Below are positions 52,929 through 62,225 of a DNA stretch of 64,000 nt, piece by piece. The position numbers and the translations under genes are program-made. The stretch is from positions 124,001 to 188,000 of the forward strand of contig NZ_AEYW01000014.1 of NCBI RefSeq assembly GCF_000192475.1. Reading direction: 5' to 3'. A model generated the notes under the pieces. It saw nothing but the letters and a program-made list of their open reading frames with translations, was not told the origin of the DNA and did no database searches. This DNA comes from Ruegeria conchae. GTDB taxonomy: Bacteria; Pseudomonadota; Alphaproteobacteria; Rhodobacterales; Rhodobacteraceae. Each line of letters starts with the position of its first letter. Position 1 is the first letter of the stretch.

Positions 52929-54160
52929 AGACCCTCTTCTCGGCTGATGAAGCGGAAGAAGACGAAGCTAAAGGCGATCAGGCACATCAGGATTACCACG
53001 GCGACGGCCGCGCCCGCGCCGATGTTCGAGATTGCAAAGGCCTGCTCATAGACATTTACGGTCAGCGTGCGGGTGCCCGCATTGCCGCCGGTCAGCAGGA
53101 AGATGTCGTCGAACTTGTTGAACGTCCAGATAAAGCGAAGCAGGAACAGCACCGACAGGATACCCAGCAGTTGCGGGATGCTCAGCAGCCAGAACTTCTG
53201 GAACGGAGAGGCGCCGTCCATATCCGCCGCCTCATACATGCTAGAGTCTATGGACTGCATCCGCGCCAGAATGAACAGGAAGGACAGCGGGAAATAGCGC
53301 CAAATCTCGAACACCGTCACCATGATCAGCGCCAGTGGTCGTTCGCCGAAGAAGTTGATTGGTTCGCTGCTCAGGCCCATTTGAACCAGCAGTGCATTGG
53401 CGGAGCCTGAGAATGGGTCAAACAGAGTAACCCAGGTGAACGCTACAGCAATCACCGGGGCGACATATGGGAACAGATAGAGACCGCGTATGAACCCTTG
53501 ACCGCGGAAACTTTTGTTAAGCAGCAGCGCGGCGAACAATCCCATGACCAATGCACCGATGGTTCCGAAGACGGTGTAGAACAGCGTCACCCAAAGCACG
53601 CCCCAAAACTCTGACCCATCGAAGACGCGGGCGTAGTTTTCTAGGCTGAACTCGAAATTGGTCAGCACATTGGGACCGCTGCCTGTGACGCCGGGTTCTG
53701 ACCCTTCGACCAACTCTTCGAATGCGTCAGGGTCGCCGTCTACGGTGACCGGAATACGAATTCTCTCGCGTTGGCCGCCATCCAAGATACCAAAATCGCA
53801 GAACAGGTCTTGTCCTTCCAGCACACATGGTGCTGCGATCTCACCTGTGGGTGTCACACCCTCAGGCAGCACATCGCTTAGAGTGACGCCGCCGATGGCA
53901 ATCTCCTGACTGGAATTACGCAGGCGATATTCGATCCGCAGATCATCGCCCGATCCACGCAGGCTTTCTCGGACAACCGGCGCCGGTGGGCGCAGGTCGG
54001 ACAAGGTAAAGGGCTTGAAGCTGATCCAGATGATCGCCAGCAGCGGCAGGATCACAACAAGAGACACGCTTATCACGGTCGGAGCCAGCAATGCCCTGGC
54101 AAGACGCGCTTCGCGCTTGGCAAGAGCCCCGGTACCGTTCGGTGGGGTGGCCGAAGACAT
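52925..54160 (-). CDS. MalF-type ABC permease with periplasmic repeat-like insert
   Basis: This 411-residue permease has its first helix at ~25-48 (LLAPTVISVSLVVILPLLAI). A ~110-residue soluble insert follows (about 58-165) with IEYRLRNSSQEIAIGGVTLS and DVLPEGVTPTGEI, which resembles the DUF11/Ig-like repeat fold, and a Cys pair (APCVLEGQDLFCDFG) able to form a disulfide. Five more helices with EAA loop YEAADMDGASPFQ complete the channel. The insert is where E. coli MalF has its P2 loop that contacts the receptor. Confidence 0.85.
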   Translation of the reverse strand: MSSATPPNGTGALAKREARLARALLAPTVISVSLVVILPLLAIIWISFKPFTLSDLRPPAPVVRESLRGSGDDLRIEYRLRNSSQEIAIGGVTLSDVLPEGVTPTGEIAAPCVLEGQDLFCDFGILDGGQRERIRIPVTVDGDPDAFEELVEGSEPGVTGSGPNVLTNFEFSLENYARVFDGSEFWGVLWVTLFYTVFGTIGALVMGLFAALLLNKSFRGQGFIRGLYLFPYVAPVIAVAFTWVTLFDPFSGSANALLVQMGLSSEPINFFGERPLALIMVTVFEIWRYFPLSFLFILARMQSIDSSMYEAADMDGASPFQKFWLLSIPQLLGILSVLFLLRFIWTFNKFDDIFLLTGGNAGTRTLTVNVYEQAFAISNIGAGAAVAVVILMCLIAFSFVFFRFISREEGL

Positions 54161-54181
54161 GAGAGACCTCAGAGGGTTGGG

Positions 54182-54205
54182 TGCAGCGGCGCGAACGCCG
54201 CTGCA
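54182..54205 (-). promoter_or_regulatory. Intercistronic hairpin after receptor gene
   Basis: On the transcribed strand TGCAGCGGCG-TTCG-CGCCGCTGCA is a perfect 10-bp stem with a UUCG loop, 20 bp after the receptor stop (54226) and 21 bp before the permease start (54160). There is no T-run. Confidence 0.65.
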
Positions 54206-54225
54206 GATGCCATTGAGTGGTAGCG

Positions 54226-55581
54226 TTACTCGACCTTGGCGAGTTCTTCGTTCATCGCCGTAACGGCTGCTGCGGAGTCAATCTCATCGTCGATATACTG
54301 ACGGACGACGCGGTTGATCGCCTGGCTGTTGATTATCTTCGATGCCAGTGCCAACTGACCCTCGGCCACGCCCCAGCGCTGCGCCACATCCAAACCGCCG
54401 ACGATCTCGTCGATCATCGACTGTTCGTATAGCTCAACCAGCGGTGCCTTGCGGTCGACGCCAACGGGCAGTTCGGCCCAAGCCTCAGAGAATGCATTCG
54501 GGTTGTCCGCATTGCCGCGGCGCACCGGGAACTTACCCTCGGGCGCAATCGCCAGCGTCCGGGTATAGCCGTCATCCATCGCGAATTTCACGAATTCCAT
54601 CGCCGCATCGGTGTCCGCGTCGTTGGTGATGCCAAAGTAACGGACGTCACCCCATGCTGCGCCATCGGGGTTCGACGGGCCGGACAGTTTGGTTACGATG
54701 CCGGTTTTGCTGGCCAGATCACGCGAGGTTGGGTCGTCATTGATGGTCGGCGGAGCACTATCCCGCAGACCGGCCAGTTCATCCAGAATGAAGGGCGACC
54801 AGATGATCATCGCGGCCTTGCCGTCAAAATACAGCTCGCGCGATTGCTTCCAGAACAGCTCACCCGGAGGAGATGCCTTGGAGATCGCTTTGTAGAAATC
54901 CAGAACCTCGGTGGTTTTGGCTTCGTCCAACGGCTGGAACCCATCGGGGCCAACCGGCGACACACCATTGGCCAGGAAAACATGCTCGAGCACCTGGCTC
55001 ATGAAGTTCTCATCAACCTTGGTGGCCGAGACAAAGCCATACATTTCCGGCGGGTTGTGCAACGCTTCCAGCGCGGCCTGAATGTCGGCAAAGCTGTCGG
55101 GCGCTTCCAGACCAGCTTCGTCGAACAAGTCTTTGCGATAGACTACCATTTGGGTCCAGCCGTCGACCGGAACAGAGGCCGTTTCACCGTTGAACGCCGC
55201 CATTCCCAGCGCGCCCGGTGCAAACGTATCGGCACCCAGTTCTTCGATCACCTCAGACGCTGCTTCGGTGTCCAGAATTCCGGCTTCGGCCCAAGGCAGG
55301 GCGTATTGCAGCGGGTGGTAAACCACATCCGGCAGGTCACCAGCAGCAAAAGCAGCTGTGGCACGGGTGCCCAGATCGGTTTCTGTAACCGGGATCACCT
55401 CAACCGTGGTACCGGTTTCGGCTTTGAACTGATCGGCCATCTCTTGCTGCTTTGCCAGACGTTCGGGCTGTTCCTCGGTGGTCCAGAAGCGGATTGTGTC
55501 CGCCTGCGCAGAAACGGCAGCCAGCACCAGCGCCAGCGATGTGCCCAGCATCAGCCGAGATACTTTAGGTGTGAGTTTCAT
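54226..55581 (-). CDS. Sugar ABC solute-binding protein
   Basis: This 451-residue family-1 receptor has a signal peptide (MKLTPKVSRLMLGTSLALVL, ending AQA). The mature part opens DTIRFWTTEEQPERLAKQQE, with the interlobe region WAEAGILDTEAASEVIEEL and the ligand-contact segment FNGETASVPVDGWTQMVVYR. GGGGAGGA precedes the ATG. It feeds the two permeases downstream. The ligand is probably a small glycoside, given the linked hydrolase. Confidence 0.87.
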   Translation of the reverse strand: MKLTPKVSRLMLGTSLALVLAAVSAQADTIRFWTTEEQPERLAKQQEMADQFKAETGTTVEVIPVTETDLGTRATAAFAAGDLPDVVYHPLQYALPWAEAGILDTEAASEVIEELGADTFAPGALGMAAFNGETASVPVDGWTQMVVYRKDLFDEAGLEAPDSFADIQAALEALHNPPEMYGFVSATKVDENFMSQVLEHVFLANGVSPVGPDGFQPLDEAKTTEVLDFYKAISKASPPGELFWKQSRELYFDGKAAMIIWSPFILDELAGLRDSAPPTINDDPTSRDLASKTGIVTKLSGPSNPDGAAWGDVRYFGITNDADTDAAMEFVKFAMDDGYTRTLAIAPEGKFPVRRGNADNPNAFSEAWAELPVGVDRKAPLVELYEQSMIDEIVGGLDVAQRWGVAEGQLALASKIINSQAINRVVRQYIDDEIDSAAAVTAMNEELAKVE

Positions 55582-55599
55582 AGTCGGTTTCCTCCCCGG

Positions 55600-56739
55600 T
55601 TATGATCGTTGGATTAGGTTGATTTTTCGCGCCAGTGCCTCGGGTGTCAGCCGGGGTGGCCCGTCGGATTCGCGTGCGATAAGCACGGCTTCGCTGAGTT
55701 CGCGCAGGGTTGCGGGTTCTTCGCCTCGGGTCTGGCGGATCAGTAGCGTGGCCAGACGCTCTCCTGCGCGTCTCGAATCCACGCTGAATGTTGTCAGCCC
55801 CGGATTGACGTATTGGCATTCGGGAATGCCGTCATATCCAAGGATTGAAACGTCTTTTCCGATCTCAAGGCCAAGTTCAGCGCAAACTGGATAACACCCT
55901 AATGCAGCCAAGTCGGTCGCAAACACCATTGCGGTTGGCGGGTGGTCCAATTTCAACAGTGACCGCGCTTCGTTAGCCCCTTCTTCGCGTGTCCGTGCAC
56001 CTTCCCGGATCAATTCTGGATCATCCCGCAAGCCGGCAACTTTCAGGCCTTCAAGATACCCGTCGCGGCGCAAATGACTGTAGTTGAACTTCGGATCACT
56101 GCCGACATAACCGATACGGCTATGGCCAAAGTTGACCAATCGAACGACCGCATTTCTGATTGCTGCTTCACCCGATATGTCAAACCAAGACATATCATCC
56201 ATTGGATCAGATTGGCCGTATTCAGTCCGCCCGTATAGGATAAATGGGACCTTCAATTCTCCAAGATACTTTACCCGCGCGTCGTCCACTTCGGTCCGGG
56301 GCAAAATGAAACCATCTGCCTTGCGTTCTTCGACAAGACGTTCCAACACATTGAGCATATCTTTCCCGGACTTTGCTGTGGAAATTGTCATTGTCCAGTC
56401 CGACGCACTGGCTGCTTCGCAAGCGCCTGCCAGAAAATCCTGAAGAAACGGGTTGTGCTGGTCCGGTTCTTCGCTGTTGATGACCATCGCAATAGCTCGA
56501 ACTTTTCCTGTTCGAATAGCCTGCGCGTGACTGAGCGGGCGGTAGCCCATCTTCCTTGCCGTGACCTCAACTCTCTTTCGCGTGACTTCCGAGATGTCTG
56601 AATACCCGTTCAATGCGCGCGATACCGTGCTCTTTGAAAGCCCGAGATGATCCGCCAATTCGTCGAGTTTCACCCGCCGTGGTGGTGAGGCGCTCCTAGA
56701 CTGAGATTGGCGGTTTTGCAGATTGGGATTCGTTGTCAT
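55600..56739 (-). CDS. LacI-family transcriptional regulator of the sugar operon
   Basis: This 379-residue repressor has a LacI helix-turn-helix at ~23-45 (LDELADHLGLSKSTVSRALN) with hinge YRPLSHAQAIRTG, and a periplasmic-binding-type effector domain (FILYGRTEYGQSDPMDDMSW, TAMVFATDLAALG, ILGYDGIPECQYVNPGLTTF). It is the first gene of its own operon and has a perfect LacI-type palindrome 18 bp upstream, so autoregulation is expected. The upstream 20 codons of the frame were excluded. Confidence 0.9.
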   Translation of the reverse strand: MTTNPNLQNRQSQSRSASPPRRVKLDELADHLGLSKSTVSRALNGYSDISEVTRKRVEVTARKMGYRPLSHAQAIRTGKVRAIAMVINSEEPDQHNPFLQDFLAGACEAASASDWTMTISTAKSGKDMLNVLERLVEERKADGFILPRTEVDDARVKYLGELKVPFILYGRTEYGQSDPMDDMSWFDISGEAAIRNAVVRLVNFGHSRIGYVGSDPKFNYSHLRRDGYLEGLKVAGLRDDPELIREGARTREEGANEARSLLKLDHPPTAMVFATDLAALGCYPVCAELGLEIGKDVSILGYDGIPECQYVNPGLTTFSVDSRRAGERLATLLIRQTRGEEPATLRELSEAVLIARESDGPPRLTPEALARKINLIQRS

Positions 56740-56756
56740 CCTACTATTTGTTTGTT

Positions 56757-56772
56757 CCGAAACCGGTTTCGG
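56757..56772. promoter_or_regulatory. LacI-type operator palindrome
   Basis: CCGAAACCGGTTTCGG is a perfect 16-bp palindrome centred on CG, the classic shape of LacI/GalR-family operators. It lies between the divergent lacI-type gene and the small gene at 56844 and could control both. Confidence 0.65.
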
Positions 56773-56843
56773 CAACAGAAAAATCGAACTACCTCTCAAG
56801 TGATTTGTTTGAAACGTTATAGCGAGCGTAACGGGGTTGAGGC

Positions 56844-57134
56844 GTGGGCGAGAACGATCCCGAGTTTGATACGAGGACCTATCTCAATGAGATGTGGAAA
56901 GAAGATTTTGCGGAGTCTGTCGCGATGGTGGAGGTCAGAGACAGCCTTGGAATAAGTGACGCGGACCTCGCCGAAGACTTAGAAACGCAGTTCAAACTGA
57001 TTGCAGCCGCTTATACTACAGGCGAGGCGGATGAGATCGATCGCGTCATAAATCACATTGCATTCTTTCGGCATATGAAAAAGCAAGAGCTTCATGAAGC
57101 TGGGGATGCGAATGATAAGGACCTCGGCGAGTGA
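56844..57134 (+). CDS. Small acidic hypothetical protein, GTG start
   Basis: This 96-residue acidic helical protein (MGENDPEFDTRTYLNEMWKE, VEVRDSLGISDADLAEDLET, VINHIAFFRHMKKQELHEAG) has no signal peptide. GTG at 56844 follows a GAGG. Codon usage looks real. It may be read from the same control region as the LacI operon. I do not recognise a family. Confidence 0.5.
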   Translation: MGENDPEFDTRTYLNEMWKEDFAESVAMVEVRDSLGISDADLAEDLETQFKLIAAAYTTGEADEIDRVINHIAFFRHMKKQELHEAGDANDKDLGE

Positions 57135-57288
57135 TGCTACAACGTTAAGGTGGTTCACATAACACCCGTTCAGCGATGCTCGCAGCTTGTTGTTTCGGAG
57201 CGTTCATCTAAAGATTGTGCGAGCTTCAGTTGTTGGCAGATACTCACACCGTTTTTCAAGATGTCCACTCTATCCGCACAACCAGACT

Positions 57289-58446
57289 TTACTCCAACTT
57301 GACCCAAGCCGCATTTTTTGAAGAGCTTTGCACACACGCGGCTACAAACTTAACGCCATTGAGGCCGTCGCGGACCGTTGGATAAACAACCGAAGCGTCA
57401 GGTGAAGTCCCGTTTCGGAAAGCTTGGATCGCCTCCGCAGCCTCCCCATAGATATTCGCGAACCCTTCCAGATACCCCTCGGGATGGCCCGGAGGAACTC
57501 TGCTCAACCTATTGGCAGGATCACCGGCCCCAGCTCCATTTCGGGTGATTAGACGCTTGGGTTCGTTGTAGGGCGTAAACCACAGATAGTTAGGATCTTC
57601 CTGAGACCACTCCAGTCCACCTTTTTCGCCATAGACTCGCAAACGAAGTGCGTTTTCATTGCCGGGAGCCACCTGAGAAGACCACAACATACCCCGCGCT
57701 CCGCCTTCGAAGCGAAGCAAGACATGCGCGTTGTCATCGACCTTGCGCCCCGGCACAAAGGCCTGCAAGTCCGCCGCCAAGCTTTCCGCCTTCAGCCCGG
57801 TTACAAAGCAAGCGAGGTTGTAAGCATGAGTCCCGATGTCACCGGTTGATCCACCCGCGCCCGAGCGTTCGGGATCGGTTCGCCATTCTGCCTGTTTGAA
57901 ATCCTGTTGCTCGGTCAGCCAGTCCTGCGGGTATTCAACCTGAACCACGCGTATCTTTCCGATATCGCCGTTGGCGACCATTTCACGTGCCTGCCGAACC
58001 ATCGGATAGCCCGTGTAATTGTGGGTTAAAATGAATAGGGCATTCGCGCTTTCTGCTGCTTTGACCAGTTTTTTGGCATCGGCAAGAGTCGAGGTGAGTG
58101 GTTTGTCACAAATTACATGAATACCGCGTTTCAGGAACTCGCGTGCGGCTGCATAGTGAACGTGATTTGGCGTGACAATTGAGACCGCCTCGATCCCAGA
58201 CTTCAGCCTAGCTTCCCTGATCGCCATTTGTTTGAAGTCTTCGTAAACCCGCTCGAGCCCCAATGCCTGCCCACTTTCAATGGATTTTTCGGGCGTCGAA
58301 GATAAAGCACCGGCAACCAACTCAAACTTGTCGTCCAATCGCGCGGCTATGCGGTGAACGCCGCCTATGAATGCGTCGTTTCCGCCGCCAACCATGCCAA
58401 GCCGAATGCGGCCCGAGGCTTCTTCACTGCGTCCTGTGACCATCAC
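57289..58446 (-). CDS. Gfo/Idh/MocA-family oxidoreductase
   Basis: This 385-residue enzyme has an N-terminal Rossmann motif LGMVGGGNDAFIGGVHR and the family catalytic-region motif as CDKPLT (usual EKP changed to DKP). The C-terminal substrate domain contains WRTDPERSGAGGSTGDIGTH, with the conserved His, and NLACFVTG. It oxidises or reduces a sugar or polyol with NAD(P). Its start overlaps the epimerase stop by 4 bp. It is the last gene of the right-hand operon. Confidence 0.87.
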   Translation of the reverse strand: MMVTGRSEEASGRIRLGMVGGGNDAFIGGVHRIAARLDDKFELVAGALSSTPEKSIESGQALGLERVYEDFKQMAIREARLKSGIEAVSIVTPNHVHYAAAREFLKRGIHVICDKPLTSTLADAKKLVKAAESANALFILTHNYTGYPMVRQAREMVANGDIGKIRVVQVEYPQDWLTEQQDFKQAEWRTDPERSGAGGSTGDIGTHAYNLACFVTGLKAESLAADLQAFVPGRKVDDNAHVLLRFEGGARGMLWSSQVAPGNENALRLRVYGEKGGLEWSQEDPNYLWFTPYNEPKRLITRNGAGAGDPANRLSRVPPGHPEGYLEGFANIYGEAAEAIQAFRNGTSPDASVVYPTVRDGLNGVKFVAACVQSSSKNAAWVKLE

Positions 58447-59498
58447 TCAATCCCCAGCATTTTTCGATTGGCGTCTTCGTCTGCACCTCCATCAGCGAAA
58501 TCATCAAAGGCTTTCTCGGTCACATGGATGATGTGATCGGACACGAACTGCGCGCCTTCACGCGCTCCATCCTCGGGGTGTTTGAGGCAGCATTCCCATT
58601 CGACAACTGCCCAGCCATCAAAGTTATTCGCCGCCATTTTTGAAAAGACCGCCCCGAAATCCACCTGGCCATCGCCAAGCGACCGGAAGCGCCCGGCACG
58701 ATCGACCCAGCCTTGATACCCGGAATAAACACCCTGTCGGCCGGTCGGGTTAAACTCGGCATCTTTGACATGGAACATCCGGATCCGATCATTGTAGATG
58801 TCGATATTGTCCAGATAGTCGAGGCATTGCAGCACGTAGTGCGACGGGTCGTACAACATGCAAGCGCGTGGGTGATTGCCTGTCCGTTCAAGAAACATCT
58901 CGTACGTCACGCCGTCGTGGAGGTCCTCACCTGGGTGAATTTCGTAACAGACGTCAACGCCGCATTCCTCGGCGTGATCCAGTATTGGCACCCAACGACG
59001 AGCAAGCTCTTCGAATGCCGTTTCGATCAAACCAGCAGGGCGCTGCGGCCAAGGATAGACATAGGGCCATGCCAATGCGCCTGAGAATGTCGCATGCGCT
59101 GAAATACCCAAATTTTTTGAAGCAGATAGTGCTTTTTTCACTTGGTCTACCGCCCATTCTTGCCGGGCTTTCGGGTTTCCTCTGACGCTTTCGGCTGCAA
59201 AACCATCAAACGCGCTGTCATAGGCCGGATGAACGGCCACAAGTTGGCCCTGAAGGTGGGTTGAAAGTTCAGTGACTTCGACGCCATTTTCCATTGCTTT
59301 GCCTTTGAAGTCATCACAATAACTGGCGCTGGACGCGGCTTGTTCCAGGTCGAACAACCGGCCATCCCAACTAGGAACCTGAACGCCCTTGTATCCACAG
59401 TCAGCCGCCCATTTGGTGATCGCGTCCCACGAATTGAACGGCGCTTCGTCCCCCGCGAATTGCGCAAGAAACAAAGCCGGACCTTTGATTGTCTTCAT
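58443..59498 (-). CDS. TIM-barrel sugar isomerase/epimerase
   Basis: This 351-residue AP-endonuclease-2/xylose-isomerase-like barrel has metal-ligand candidates in CYEIHPGEDLHDG, DPSHYVLQCLDY, FHVKDAEFNPTGRQGVYSG and VVEWECCLKHPEDGA. Such enzymes isomerise ketoses or keto-inositols and are often paired with Gfo/Idh oxidoreductases, as here. Cytosolic, no signal peptide. Confidence 0.85.
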   Translation of the reverse strand: MKTIKGPALFLAQFAGDEAPFNSWDAITKWAADCGYKGVQVPSWDGRLFDLEQAASSASYCDDFKGKAMENGVEVTELSTHLQGQLVAVHPAYDSAFDGFAAESVRGNPKARQEWAVDQVKKALSASKNLGISAHATFSGALAWPYVYPWPQRPAGLIETAFEELARRWVPILDHAEECGVDVCYEIHPGEDLHDGVTYEMFLERTGNHPRACMLYDPSHYVLQCLDYLDNIDIYNDRIRMFHVKDAEFNPTGRQGVYSGYQGWVDRAGRFRSLGDGQVDFGAVFSKMAANNFDGWAVVEWECCLKHPEDGAREGAQFVSDHIIHVTEKAFDDFADGGADEDANRKMLGIE

Positions 59499-59525
59499 AA
59501 AATTTCCTCCCCAAAACCTAAGCCT

Positions 59526-60602
59526 CTATGGCGGTAAATTTTCCTTCAGATAGATGTCGATACGGATACGTTCCTGGGCTTTGTTGAATGGTACTTTGTC
59601 TGAAGTTGCACGCAGCAGACGGACGGCTGAACGAACAATATGCCCGGTGTCTTGCGAGATAAGAGCGTCAAATGTACCGAGCGTAAGCGCCTCACGACTG
59701 AGCGGAGTAAGCTCATGAGCTATGATCACCAGATCTTTGCTGAGCTTGTTCTCGGAAAGAAATTGAATCAGGCCTGCATTGCCTGCTGCTGAGGAATAAA
59801 TTCCAACCAGATCCGGGTAGGTGTCAAAGATCTCGGGCATCATCTTGTAAATCAGATCCGGGTCATCCCGGCCCTCGACAGACGCTACGACTTCGAGGTG
59901 TGGGAATTCCTCAGCCACAACTAGATCAAAGCCTTGACGACGCTCTAGGTGGTCACGTGCCAAACGGGATCCTGTAAGTACCAAGACCTTGCCGTCGCGA
60001 TGCACAAATCGTCCCATCAGCTGAGCGGCGGTTCGCCCTGCCGAAACGTTATCAATTCCTACAAAGTGGTCTCGCTCGGAACTCGGCAAGTCAGACACCA
60101 ACGCAACCACCGGAACGCCTTTGTCTCTCAGCCTTTTTACGGCGTCGCGGACAGAAGGCGTTTCGGGTCCGAAAACGGCGACTCCGTCAACCTCCAAACT
60201 GTCGACAGTATCCAGAATGTTAACGATATCCTGCGGCTCAAACGGAGCAACTTTCTTTATCGCAACGCGGGTCCTCTCGATAAATTGGTCGCGGGATTGT
60301 TCTGCGATCTGACTGCTGATTGCATCCACAAACTCGTTGTCCGTTTCCGGCAGAATAAAGAGGAAATTGTAGACACGGTTTCGTGCAAGGTTTGCTGCGG
60401 CCGTGTCTCGCACATACCCCAGCTCATCAATCGCCTTTTGTACTTTCTGTACGGTTACGGCCCGTACGCCGGGGCGCCTGTTCAAGACCCGGTCAACAGT
60501 CGCCAGGCTGACACCCGCTACGCGCGCGATGTCATTGACGGTTGGCTTTTTAACCAATTCTAGTTTTTGTTTTTGGTCTTCCACGTGTTTTTCAACCCTC
60601 AA
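59526..60602 (-). CDS. LacI-family transcriptional regulator
   Basis: This 358-residue regulator has its helix-turn-helix at ~20-45 (PTVNDIARVAGVSLATVDRV, LNRRPGV) and a ribose-binding-protein-like effector domain (FLFILPETDNEFVDAISSQI, VDGVAVFGPETPSVRDAV). The TTG at 60602 has GGGAGAT upstream and overlaps the dhaK stop by 11 bp; a GTG at 60584 is an alternative. Its position inside the operon suggests it controls the same genes. Confidence 0.87.
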   Translation of the reverse strand: MRVEKHVEDQKQKLELVKKPTVNDIARVAGVSLATVDRVLNRRPGVRAVTVQKVQKAIDELGYVRDTAAANLARNRVYNFLFILPETDNEFVDAISSQIAEQSRDQFIERTRVAIKKVAPFEPQDIVNILDTVDSLEVDGVAVFGPETPSVRDAVKRLRDKGVPVVALVSDLPSSERDHFVGIDNVSAGRTAAQLMGRFVHRDGKVLVLTGSRLARDHLERRQGFDLVVAEEFPHLEVVASVEGRDDPDLIYKMMPEIFDTYPDLVGIYSSAAGNAGLIQFLSENKLSKDLVIIAHELTPLSREALTLGTFDALISQDTGHIVRSAVRLLRATSDKVPFNKAQERIRIDIYLKENLPP

Positions 60603-62214
60603 TCTCCCGCGCTAAGCCCTCAAACAACAAAGCAACGGCCTCAGCGCCAGGATCGTTATGACCAACTAGGTTTTCTTCGGGAACATAAGCTGCGCGGCCT
60701 GCCTTCGCACGTCGAATATTCGCGGTGTTGTTCGCGCCTTCGCGGGCAGCCTCGGCCGCATGCGCCAGACCAGATGGCAGAGCGGCAAGTGCCGGTGCCA
60801 GGGCGTCAATCATTGTCCTGTCACCTACCTTGGCACCCCCAACCTGGCTGACGCGATTCAGACCTTCGACCAGAGACTTCGGTACCGAAGCCCCGCTCGC
60901 AGAGGCATCTCCAGCCGCGTTGAAAAAAATAGCGAGTATCACGCCGGAAGAACCACCCATTGTCTGGCTTAACTCATTGCCCAACGCCGGAAACAGTTGT
61001 GTCAGATCAGCGAGCGGCATTCGGTCAAGGCTACTTTGCAACGCTCTAGCGGCCGTCGCCAACGTGCTTCCTGTATCGCCATCTCCGGATTTCGCGTCCA
61101 GCTCGTTCAGGTTCTTCTCGGCGTTGATGAGCAGTTCAGACAATCGGGTGATCGTCTCCCTTGTGGCGGGATTGTTCGAAGGAATTGGATCGATAGGGGT
61201 CAGGCCATCAGGCAAAGGCGCTACTTTTATCGGGTCGATGGAATTGACACCGGGCCAAGCCGCCAGATCAACAGGAGCTTCAAGTGCCGCTAAATCGTCC
61301 TGATCTACAGGCAGAATAGAAACAGAAAACCCGTGCATATCCAGCGATGTCATCATTGGCGCTGGGCCGATGATGTGATGGGCAATACCAGTCTCGGACA
61401 AGGCGTGCGTGAGGACAGCCATTTCTAGCGGAGTTGTCGACCCAAGGTTGTTGACCAACGCCACACAATCCCCAGAACCCACCCTTTGCTTCAGCTTCTC
61501 CACCACTGTGGACATGGCCGATACAGCATTTGAGAACTCGACTTGCTGTACACCGGGCTCGCCGTGGATGCCTAAGCCGAGCTCCGCTTTGCCGGGTGCG
61601 ATCCGGTCTTCCTTTGGAGATCCCGGAACGGTACAGGTGTCAAGGCTCATACCGATGCTGACAACCTTTTCTATAGTGCTTGTTGCTGCTTTGGTAACGG
61701 TGTCTAGGTCAGCACTGCTTTCAGCGAGCGCTCCGGCGATTTTGTGCACGAACAACGTACCTGCCACGCCACGTGGTTGCGGAAGGTCGGGCAGGGCGAT
61801 GTCATCATCAACAACAACCATCTCTACCTTGCGGCCCAATGCACGGGCGCGTTCAGCCGCCAGTCCAAAGTTCAACCGATCACCGGTGTAATTCTTCACG
61901 ATAAGCAAACACCCAGCCTCACCCGTAACCGCAAGAATGCCCGCCAGTACCGCCTCTACCGACGGGGAAGCAAACACTTCGCCGCACACCGCTGCTGTCA
62001 ACATACCGGGGCCAACAAAACCTGCATGGGCGGGTTCGTGGCCAGATCCTCCGCCGGACACCAAGGCGACCTTCGACTTGTCCCAATCCGACCTGAAAAT
62101 CACCTTGATGTGTGGGTATCCGTCCAGCCGGGTAAGTTGCCCTCCGGAGGAGGCCAGAAGGCCGTCTATCGCCTCTGTCACCAGAGTTTCTTTTGTGTTG
62201 AGGAACTGGGCCAT
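60592..62214 (-). CDS. dhaK: ATP-dependent dihydroxyacetone kinase (DhaK-DhaL fusion)
   Basis: This 540-residue single-chain kinase has a DAK1 domain at 1-330 with GGGSGHEPAHAGFVG (substrate-side His region) and LGLGIHGEPGVQ, whose His is the residue that forms the hemiaminal with dihydroxyacetone in the family. The DAK2/DhaL ATP-binding domain follows at ~345-540 (LDAKSGDGDTGSTLATAARA, QTMGGSSGVIL, DRTMIDALAPAL). It converts dihydroxyacetone (or a similar ketose/aldose) to its phosphate in the cytosol with ATP and not PEP. ATPase genes precede it. Confidence 0.88.
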   Translation of the reverse strand: MAQFLNTKETLVTEAIDGLLASSGGQLTRLDGYPHIKVIFRSDWDKSKVALVSGGGSGHEPAHAGFVGPGMLTAAVCGEVFASPSVEAVLAGILAVTGEAGCLLIVKNYTGDRLNFGLAAERARALGRKVEMVVVDDDIALPDLPQPRGVAGTLFVHKIAGALAESSADLDTVTKAATSTIEKVVSIGMSLDTCTVPGSPKEDRIAPGKAELGLGIHGEPGVQQVEFSNAVSAMSTVVEKLKQRVGSGDCVALVNNLGSTTPLEMAVLTHALSETGIAHHIIGPAPMMTSLDMHGFSVSILPVDQDDLAALEAPVDLAAWPGVNSIDPIKVAPLPDGLTPIDPIPSNNPATRETITRLSELLINAEKNLNELDAKSGDGDTGSTLATAARALQSSLDRMPLADLTQLFPALGNELSQTMGGSSGVILAIFFNAAGDASASGASVPKSLVEGLNRVSQVGGAKVGDRTMIDALAPALAALPSGLAHAAEAAREGANNTANIRRAKAGRAAYVPEENLVGHNDPGAEAVALLFEGLAREIEG

Positions 62215-62225
62215 GATTTTGCTCC

